From an uncultured Sutterella sp. (lineage in GTDB: Bacteria > Pseudomonadota > Gammaproteobacteria > Burkholderiales > Burkholderiaceae_F), in the NCBI GenBank assembly GCA_900554375.1, contig USHK01000012.1, positions 1 to 12,762 of the forward strand: DNA of 12,762 bases, given 5' to 3'. Of this stretch, positions 6,872 to 12,762 are shown in pieces. Each line of letters starts with the position of its first letter. Within the stretch, counting starts at the first letter, position 1. The notes beneath the pieces were generated by a model. It did no database searches, was not told the origin of the DNA, and saw only the letters and a program-made list of their open reading frames with translations. The translations under genes were made by a program, and so were the position numbers.

Positions 6872-7804
6872 TCAGACTAAACAGGCCGCGATAGCTGCAG
6901 CGCAAAGAATGAGCGTTGCAGCTCCTCTCAGATAATCGCCCGGCATGTATTTTGTCGGCGTGACCGGATCGGAGGGTAAGCCGTAAACTTCGGGCTTGTC
7001 CATTAAGAGGTAGAAGGAATTCAAGCTGTCGTAGTTTTCAAACGGATCGACACCATAGAGCTGAGCTTCCGGATGCCCATGGGTGATCAGATAGTTCACT
7101 CGGTCGCGCGCTTCTCGGACCATCAGCTCTCTCGGTCCGAATTGAATTGCTCCCGTCGTACAAGCCTCCTGGCACGCGGGGCGCAAACCGTCTCTTAAGC
7201 GGTCATAACACTCCGCGCACTTCATGGAGTGGCCTGACTTAGGACTGATTTCAGGAACTCCAAAAGGACATGCTGCGACGCACATTCCACAGCCCATGCA
7301 GATATCTGTCTGGTAATACACTCCTCCGAATTCGTTGCGCACAATTGCACCGGTTGGGCAAGCCTCATGGCAGGGAGAGGTCCGGCAGTGTTTGCATTGG
7401 TCGCTCATGAACAGCCATTTCCCGGCCTTAGGTTCTTTAAGAAGAGCATCAATCGTAGCCGGAGCCGGACGATCAACTGCATTCTTTTCAGAGAATCGTT
7501 CTATGAACTTTACGTGGCGCCAATTATTTGCGGAAAGGTCGCCGGTGTTGTCGTAACTATCTCCGGACCAATGATAAGGATCCGACTCCAACTGATTCCA
7601 TTGCTTGCAGGCTACTTCGCAGGATTTGCATCCGGTACAGATAGAGGTATCAGTAAAAAAAGCCAATTCCTGACACTTCGGGAGCGGATCATTTCGATCA
7701 AACAGGCTGTAAATCGGATCAATCTTGTGATTCTTCTTCGGCTGATCGGGCGCATATTTCTCTTTGACGACGTCAAAGATGTTTTTGGAATTGATGGATT
7801 TCAT
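6872..7804 (-). CDS. Formate dehydrogenase beta subunit, four [4Fe-4S] ferredoxin-like protein (FdnH/FdoH type)
   Basis: 310-residue electron-transfer subunit that carries electrons from the catalytic subunit to the membrane subunit. Sixteen cysteines form four cluster motifs: C56/59/62/66 (CTGCKSCEVAC), C137/140/145/149 (CKHCRTSPCHEAC), C169/172/175/179 (CMGCGMCVAAC) and C196/199/211/215 (CAEC, then CQEAC). A hydrophobic helix at the extreme C-terminus (about 291-310) matches the membrane anchor of FdnH, but the protein ends inside it, without the polar tail of the E. coli protein. The ATG at 7804 is chosen because GAGAGGAA lies about 7 bases upstream and it follows the catalytic subunit's stop codon by two bases; an upstream in-frame ATG at 7837 would overlap that gene and has no ribosome site. 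There is no signal peptide. Confidence 0.93.
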   Translation of the reverse strand: MKSINSKNIFDVVKEKYAPDQPKKNHKIDPIYSLFDRNDPLPKCQELAFFTDTSICTGCKSCEVACKQWNQLESDPYHWSGDSYDNTGDLSANNWRHVKFIERFSEKNAVDRPAPATIDALLKEPKAGKWLFMSDQCKHCRTSPCHEACPTGAIVRNEFGGVYYQTDICMGCGMCVAACPFGVPEISPKSGHSMKCAECYDRLRDGLRPACQEACTTGAIQFGPRELMVREARDRVNYLITHGHPEAQLYGVDPFENYDSLNSFYLLMDKPEVYGLPSDPVTPTKYMPGDYLRGAATLILCAAAIAACLV

Positions 7805-7806
7805 AT

Positions 7807-10800
7807 TTAGTTCCTCTCTTCCGGTTGTGCGGCCCATGGTGTCTCAGGAATCGGCTCCGACATTCCTTTCGGGTATTCAACAGGGAATTCATTGAATTTT
7901 TCAATTTTGCTCATATCCGGCTTGTCAATCTTCACCACGAAGCTCTTTGAGCTCGGGATTAGCCCGTCACCGGCCATATCCGCAGGGCTTAAGTCGTTAG
8001 TAATCGGATCGCAGACGATACCCTTATAACCCGAGCAGACAAAGCGGCCGGCGATGCTCGCCTGGCGCCCTTCGATAACGCCGATTCTCAAACGCGGTGT
8101 GACAAGAGCTCTCACTTGAATTTCATTTCTCGGACTCTTAACGGAAACATAGTTTCCTGTCGTGACTCCTATGCTTTCAGCTAATTCCGGTGATATTTCG
8201 ATGAAAGATCTCGGCTGCAGGCCTACTAGCCAGGGAATGGTTCTCGTCATGGAGCCTGACATCCAGTGTTCGACCATATGGTAAGTCGTCATCACTGTCG
8301 GGTAGGCCGGATCTCCGGGCTCGGTTACCGGATTCATCGGATCGTCGATGATTGTGACATCCGGAACGCGGCTCGTGCTCCAAAGAGTATTGGTATATGG
8401 CGATTCCACGGACTCATAGAAGACAGGGAAGGGTCCTTCTTTAATTCCATAGGGAACGAAGAGCCAGGCTTTGCCGTCCGAGTGGGCGCCGAATGCAGCG
8501 GTGCCGTCCAGAGCAGCGCCGCCTCGGGCATCGGGAGCGGGCCGGTAGCTAGGCGGTTTCGTTGCGTCGAACTGCGGTTTGTCATATCCGACCCACTTCT
8601 GTTCGTTCTCATCCCACCAGACGAGCTTCTTTCTCTCTGACCACGGATGACCGTCCGGTGCGGCAGAGCACCGGTTATAGAGAATGCGGGAGTTGGTAGG
8701 CCAAGCAAAACGATAAGTCAGATCGATTTCATGATCGACCGTTCCGCCTTCGCGCCGTTTGGTGAGGTTTTCTCCCGCTTCGTTGATGAAACCGGCAAGC
8801 AGGCGGCAGCCGCAAGCAGTTGTCCCGTCACTCTTAAGTTCAGAGGAACCTTGAACAGGTCGCCCGGTAACCGTATCAAAGCCGTTCATTTCAAAAGCGA
8901 CGGCATCCAAGTCACAGTCTCCCTCGATCGGAGGAAGTCCCATTTCATTTTGCTTACCCTGCGGTACATCATAGGACCACGTGAGACTGCGTAAACCTTC
9001 ATCTCTTGGCAGACCGGAGCTTTCAGCCAAAGCTTTGAGTCTCTTACCAAGCTGATAAGTCCACCAGGCATCCGATCGGCATTCTCCGGGTGCGGCTTTA
9101 ATACGGTCATGCCACTGCATCAAGCGTTCCGTATTATTGACAGAGCCGTCCTTTTCTAAGCAGGAATTTGTCGGGAGGTAAAACACCTCGGTTTGAACTT
9201 CTGAGGGTTTAGGACCATTCGGGTCCGCATACCAGACAGAAGCGGTTTCGTTTTCGAATAAATCACAAACAACCAGCCACTTAAGGTTGCGAATCGCGGC
9301 GCGCCCCCAACCGGTATTGGGGTTCGTAACGGCAATGTTTTGACCAAAAACCAACAGGCCGTCGACTTCGCCTTTCTTTGCCCGTTCTATCGTGACGGTT
9401 AAAGACTCATTGCCGCCGAGTTTCGGAAGCCACTGATATCCGTATTCGTTTTCTTTTACAGCATAGTCGCCGTACCAGGCCTTTAGGAGGCTAACCATGT
9501 AGTTTGGAAGAGAAGCCCATGAACCGCGTTCAGTTTCGAGTTTCCACATACCATCTGACTTGTTTCTCGCACCGCTGAATCCATGGCCGTTGGCGAGATA
9601 GTCTTTGAGCGTGGCGTTCCCCTCTGCAACCTTTGGCAGCGGGATGTAGTTCGGAAGATCGGCAAACAATGTCGGGATATCCGTTGCACCCTGGACATTG
9701 GAGTGGCCGCGAAGGGCGAGGATGCCTCCGCCCGGTCTTCCGATGTTTCCGAGCAGTGTTTGAAGAATTGCACAGGTTCTGATGATCTGAGAACCGGCCG
9801 AGTGCTGTGTAAAGCCGGTAGCGTAACAGAACGCCGAGGTTCTGTCGGGCCCGGAGTTGCGAGCCAAAAGTTCGGCGACTTTAATAATGTCGCAGGGGCG
9901 GCAGCCGCAAATATTGGCCGAAGCTTCCGGAGTGTACTTTTCCACCTGTTTTTTGAGCAGCTGAAATACGCAGTGAGGATCCTGAAGAGTCGGATCTGTT
10001 TTTGGCGCTCCACGGGAACCGTCAGGATTTATTTCGTACTCATAGTCCCAAGAATTAGGTTCTTTGCTGTAAGAACGGGTAGTCGGATCCCAACCATTAA
10101 ATAAGCCCGTGTTTTGATCAAAATTAAATTTCGGATTAATAATGGTTGAGGCATTGGTATAAGCAAGCACATATTCCTTGAACCATAAGTCCTTTTCCAG
10201 AATATAGCGAATGATCGCGGAAAGGAAAGCAATATCGGTTTCCGGACGAATATGCACATGGTGATCGCAAGCCGCGCTCGTACGGGTGTAGCGAGGGTCC
10301 ACATGAATGGTCACCGCTCCCTTCTTTTTGGCCTGCATGGGCCAATAGAAGGCGCAAGGGTGGGCTTCGGCCATATTCGAGCCCATGATTAGGATGCAGT
10401 CGCTGTTGAGAAGATCACGAGGCGGGTTGGTGCAGGCACCGAAACCGAAGGTTGGGCTTAAGGCAGCAACGGTCGTCGAGTGGCAGTAACGAGCAGAGTT
10501 CTCAACCGGCAGAATACCTAGGCCGCCGGTGAAGAGTTTTCTGAAAAGATAGCATTCTTCATTGTCGTTCGCCGAGCCGCCGATAAAGCCGATATTGGCA
10601 CAGTTATTGACCGTAATGCCGGTTGTCGGATCTTTTTCTACAAATCCTTTATTCCTAGTGTCCCAAATACGTTTTGCCACCGTATCCAGCATCCAGTCCA
10701 AAGAGACCTCTTCCCAATGATCAGAACCCGGTGCGCGGTACATCGGTTTGACCTTTCTATAAGGGTTCTCATTCAGAGCATACGTAGAAGAGCCCTTGGG

Positions 10801-10992
10801 GCAAAGTCTGCCTTCGTTAACGGCACTTCTAGGATCTCCCTCAACATCGATTAATTTTCCGTCTTTAAAAAAGCCCAATTGAGAACATCCGACTGCACAA
10901 AATTGGCAGACGGAACTCCCGACCTTAGCGCCGCGAAGGCGTGTACAACGAAATGTCGTCCTTGGACTATAGACGTCTGTGATCGAGCTCAT
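7807..10992 (-). CDS. Formate dehydrogenase catalytic (alpha) subunit, FdnG-like, cysteine form, no Tat leader
   Basis: 1061-residue Mo/W-bis-MGD enzyme oxidising formate to CO2. An N-terminal [4Fe-4S] site is formed by C29, C32, C36 and C64 (VCQFCAVGC, then LCPKG with lysine 66). The active-site stretch ARYCHSTTVAALSPTFG has Cys170-His171 where E. coli FdnG has selenocysteine-His; the codon is TGC (10485-10483). Downstream similarity to FdnG is continuous: MGSNMAEAHP, DPRYTRT, ALRGHSNVQG, QTEVFYLP, SDGTTACGC, ILYNR. The C-terminus extends about 36 residues past where FdnG ends. The ATG at 10992 is preferred because GGAGG lies 4 bases upstream; an ATG at 11019 would add nine residues (MAIETIGGC) with a poorer ribosome site. 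With either start there is no twin-arginine signal: the protein begins about where mature FdnG begins. It is first in the operon, with a two-base gap to the beta gene. Confidence 0.95.
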   Translation of the reverse strand: MSSITDVYSPRTTFRCTRLRGAKVGSSVCQFCAVGCSQLGFFKDGKLIDVEGDPRSAVNEGRLCPKGSSTYALNENPYRKVKPMYRAPGSDHWEEVSLDWMLDTVAKRIWDTRNKGFVEKDPTTGITVNNCANIGFIGGSANDNEECYLFRKLFTGGLGILPVENSARYCHSTTVAALSPTFGFGACTNPPRDLLNSDCILIMGSNMAEAHPCAFYWPMQAKKKGAVTIHVDPRYTRTSAACDHHVHIRPETDIAFLSAIIRYILEKDLWFKEYVLAYTNASTIINPKFNFDQNTGLFNGWDPTTRSYSKEPNSWDYEYEINPDGSRGAPKTDPTLQDPHCVFQLLKKQVEKYTPEASANICGCRPCDIIKVAELLARNSGPDRTSAFCYATGFTQHSAGSQIIRTCAILQTLLGNIGRPGGGILALRGHSNVQGATDIPTLFADLPNYIPLPKVAEGNATLKDYLANGHGFSGARNKSDGMWKLETERGSWASLPNYMVSLLKAWYGDYAVKENEYGYQWLPKLGGNESLTVTIERAKKGEVDGLLVFGQNIAVTNPNTGWGRAAIRNLKWLVVCDLFENETASVWYADPNGPKPSEVQTEVFYLPTNSCLEKDGSVNNTERLMQWHDRIKAAPGECRSDAWWTYQLGKRLKALAESSGLPRDEGLRSLTWSYDVPQGKQNEMGLPPIEGDCDLDAVAFEMNGFDTVTGRPVQGSSELKSDGTTACGCRLLAGFINEAGENLTKRREGGTVDHEIDLTYRFAWPTNSRILYNRCSAAPDGHPWSERKKLVWWDENEQKWVGYDKPQFDATKPPSYRPAPDARGGAALDGTAAFGAHSDGKAWLFVPYGIKEGPFPVFYESVESPYTNTLWSTSRVPDVTIIDDPMNPVTEPGDPAYPTVMTTYHMVEHWMSGSMTRTIPWLVGLQPRSFIEISPELAESIGVTTGNYVSVKSPRNEIQVRALVTPRLRIGVIEGRQASIAGRFVCSGYKGIVCDPITNDLSPADMAGDGLIPSSKSFVVKIDKPDMSKIEKFNEFPVEYPKGMSEPIPETPWAAQPEERN

Positions 10993-11382
10993 GCATCCTC
11001 CGATTGTTTCTATTGCCATTATCGATTTCCGGAAGAGAGGGAAGGCCTATCACGGCCCGAATCGAGATTTTTAAGGAGGGGAAGTACCGAAATTGGTTGA
11101 AGACGTGCAGCCCTGTGGTTTTACAGTCCATTTAACCGGAGGGGATTCTCTTGTACAAAAAAGCAACTTTTAGTTTCAAATATTAATTTCCCCTTATATT
11201 GTTAGGTAACTATCCCTTTGTATATCCATGAAGACGTTACTGAACAATTTTCGGATTAATCCCTTGACTTCCTATTTTGGTTAATTAATACCACCCGTTT
11301 TAACTTATTAATTTAACCATCTGCACTTTTATATAACTTGTTTTGAGTTACTTAGACTAATATCACGATGGGTTGTACATTC
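10993..11382. other. AT-rich intergenic region between formate dehydrogenase operon and secreted-protein gene
   Basis: No gene is supported in these 390 bases. They must hold the promoters of two divergent transcripts. A minus-strand candidate for the operon is TTGTTC (11247-11242) and TATACA (11224-11219), 17 bases apart, which would give a leader of roughly 220 bases. In that leader a stem TCGATT/AATCGA (11060-11065 with 11022-11027) encloses a GGCC/GGCC hairpin (11044-11057). A plus-strand candidate is TTGACT (11264-11269) with TAATAC (11286-11291). All are weak matches. I found no clear FNR, sigma-54 or molybdenum-cofactor riboswitch signal. Confidence 0.35.
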
Positions 11383-12715
11383 ATGTTTGATCTGAAAAGG
11401 AAAAAATTAAACCAATATTTATGCTTGGCAATAGCCTCAGCTCTCGGCTGCAGCTTTTGGAGTCATTTGGGTGCGAAAGAACTCTCGGAGCCAATTGCGG
11501 GGTCTTATCATGCTTCCCAGCCCGGTGAGAATCTCATCGCTGCAAATGGAATGGTTTTTGAACACGGAAACAGTTTTGGGGAACCTCCTCAAAAAATAGC
11601 CGGTTCTTTCGGTATGTTGTTGGCAAATGTTGGAAATGCCTATCAACTTGACTTGAATGGTAATTTTTCCAATTCAGTCTATTACGACGGTGCAGTTATT
11701 ACGAATTGGAGCGGGACCCAAATTATCGGTAAAAAGGACGATAAGATTTCTTCCATTGCCATCAGCAGCGGTCATTCGTATGACTCCATGAGTTATTACA
11801 ACAATCGAGGAAGCGCGATTGCTAATTACAGCTCCGGGCAAACAGAAGGCCATCAGGAAATTTTTTCAAGAATTGATTCAATAGGTTCGCCGGAACAAAA
11901 CTTTACTTTTGGCGTTGTTGAGCGCGGCAAGGGGATTCAATATATTGAGGCCATAGGCGTCCTGTACGCGAATCCAATTGGTATCTTAAGCGGAATCGAT
12001 GATTTGTCAGGTCCGCATAGTCGAACAAATGAATTTTTTAACGGCCGGCAAATCATAAAATCGATTGGCAGCGTGATTGTAGATTCCTTGCAGCAAAAAG
12101 CAGAAAAGATCAATGATCCCGGGAATGGGGGAACGGAGATAAGGAATTCATGGCCTGTCTTCGGGGTACTGAATTGGAATCAAATCAGAGAGGACGGAGA
12201 GCCTAATCAATACATCGGGATTCAATACTTGATTCAGGCCACTACAGACTTACCTCAACAAAGCGTTGAGGGACAGGAAGGCTTTAGTCGGCGAACCGTA
12301 GGCATTGCAAACCGAGGCGGATTTCAAGTTATTGAGTCTCTTAATGAAGATGGGGCGAGGATTAGAGTGGGCTCCAAAACGCAGAATGGCACATATGCAG
12401 GAGGCGCTGCTGTTCATGTTAGCTCTGTGAAACCCGATTATGATGACGCTTCTGATGCGGTTACCGTGTTAAAAGGAAAATTTACCATTGAGTCGGGATC
12501 CTTATACGCGGCCGGAACGAATACAAATCTTGGGGTTCTCAAGTTAGAACATTCACCGTCAAACAGTGGTGAGCTTACCTTGAACCCGCGTGTAAATATT
12601 TTCATCGGACGGTCGTTGATGGGGAAGGGAAATCCTGAAAATTCTCTTCTTTCGGTTGGAACAAAGGCAACTCCATACCGCATCCGTTTTGGTGATCACA
12701 GCGGTCTTTATAACC
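11383..12715 (+). CDS. Secreted autotransporter-like surface protein, N-terminal part (truncated by contig end)
   Basis: 444 codons are visible and the frame is open to the end of genuine sequence; the frame continues into the adapter by chance, and those codons are not real. The N-terminus has the form of a Sec signal: basic MFDLKRKK, hydrophobic core LCLAIASALGC (13-23) and a possible cleavage after LGA (29-31). The rest is polar, rich in G, S, N and I/V, with recurring short strand-like units ending in I-x-[SA]-[IL]: SRIDSIG (162-168), QYIEAIG (186-192), QIIKSIG (223-229), FQVIESL (314-320). This suggests a beta-solenoid passenger such as those of type V autotransporters; the barrel, if present, lies beyond the window. 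An in-frame ATG at 11368 would add five residues. Neither start has a good ribosome site. Secretion is likely; the autotransporter class is an inference. Confidence 0.65.
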
Positions 12716-12762
12716 CTGTCTCTTATACACATCTCCGAGCCCACGAGACGCTCATGAATCTC
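12716..12762 (+). other. Illumina Nextera adapter contamination (not genomic)
   Basis: CTGTCTCTTATACACATCT (12716-12734) is the 19-base Tn5 mosaic end used in tagmentation. It is followed by CCGAGCCCACGAGAC (12735-12749), the Nextera read-2 adapter, then GCTCATGA (12750-12757), which fits an 8-base i7 index, and ATCTC (12758-12762), the start of the P7 primer region. The order is exactly that of a read running through into the library adapter. These bases should be trimmed. Confidence 0.98.

Noticed and set aside
9583-10104. Plus-strand open frame of 173 codons, and similar long frames at 7367-7810, 8266-8640 and 8334-8708
   Set aside because: All lie opposite or out of frame within the formate dehydrogenase genes and have no domain features; they are shadows.
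10480-10488. Selenocysteine insertion at the formate dehydrogenase active site
   Set aside because: The codon is TGC, so ordinary cysteine is encoded and no SECIS element is needed.
11020-11100. Molybdenum-cofactor riboswitch in the formate dehydrogenase leader
   Set aside because: Only a short GGCC hairpin within a 6-bp stem is visible; the expected larger conserved structure is absent.
10967-11131. Minus-strand 54-codon frame overlapping the formate dehydrogenase start, containing Arg-Arg, considered as a leader peptide or a missing Tat signal
   Set aside because: No ribosome site, the Arg-Arg pair is near its C-terminus rather than before a hydrophobic stretch, and it is out of frame with the catalytic subunit.
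12716-12734. Tn5-like 19-bp transposon end suggesting a mobile element
   Set aside because: It is the engineered mosaic end directly followed by adapter, index and P7 bases; no transposase or second end exists. It is a library artefact.
12559-12744. Minus-strand open frame of 61 codons beginning MGSEMCIRDR
   Set aside because: The first residues are translated adapter, and the rest is antisense to the secreted-protein gene.

Overview
This is probably a Gram-negative gut betaproteobacterium of the Sutterella/Parasutterella type. That is inferred from the style of the formate dehydrogenase, the Tat-targeted aminotransferase and the autotransporter-like surface gene; no marker gene or rRNA is present to prove it. 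The right end is not genomic: the last 47 bases (12716-12762) are an Illumina Nextera adapter with index, so the true sequence stops at about 12715 and the window is the end of a draft contig.

Layout. A MATE-family efflux pump on the minus strand runs off the left edge (1-784). Divergent from it is an AAA-ATPase/PD-(D/E)XK protein of unknown role (915-2495), then an AzgA-type purine permease (2721-4016), both on the plus strand and each followed by a hairpin terminator. A Tat-exported, HisC-like PLP aminotransferase (4220-5380) forms its own transcription unit, with a good sigma-54 promoter match upstream and terminators on both sides. Facing it on the minus strand are a four-helix membrane protein of unknown function (5450-5794) and a tight three-gene formate dehydrogenase operon. 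Transcribed right to left, the operon holds the molybdopterin catalytic subunit (7807-10992), the four-cluster ferredoxin-like subunit (6872-7804) and an NrfD/PsrC membrane subunit (5941-6861). After an AT-rich intergenic region of about 390 bases, a plus-strand secreted, autotransporter-like protein starts at 11383 and is cut by the contig end.

How the genes work together. The formate dehydrogenase is the clear functional unit: electrons from formate pass from the Mo/W-bis-MGD site through one plus four 4Fe-4S clusters to a quinone site in NrfD. It differs from E. coli FdnGHI in three ways: cysteine replaces selenocysteine at the active site, the catalytic subunit starts where mature FdnG starts and has no Tat leader, and NrfD replaces the cytochrome b subunit. 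The complex may therefore face the cytoplasm. The other genes look independent of it. The most unusual features are the leaderless NrfD-linked formate dehydrogenase and the exported aminotransferase under an apparent sigma-54 promoter.
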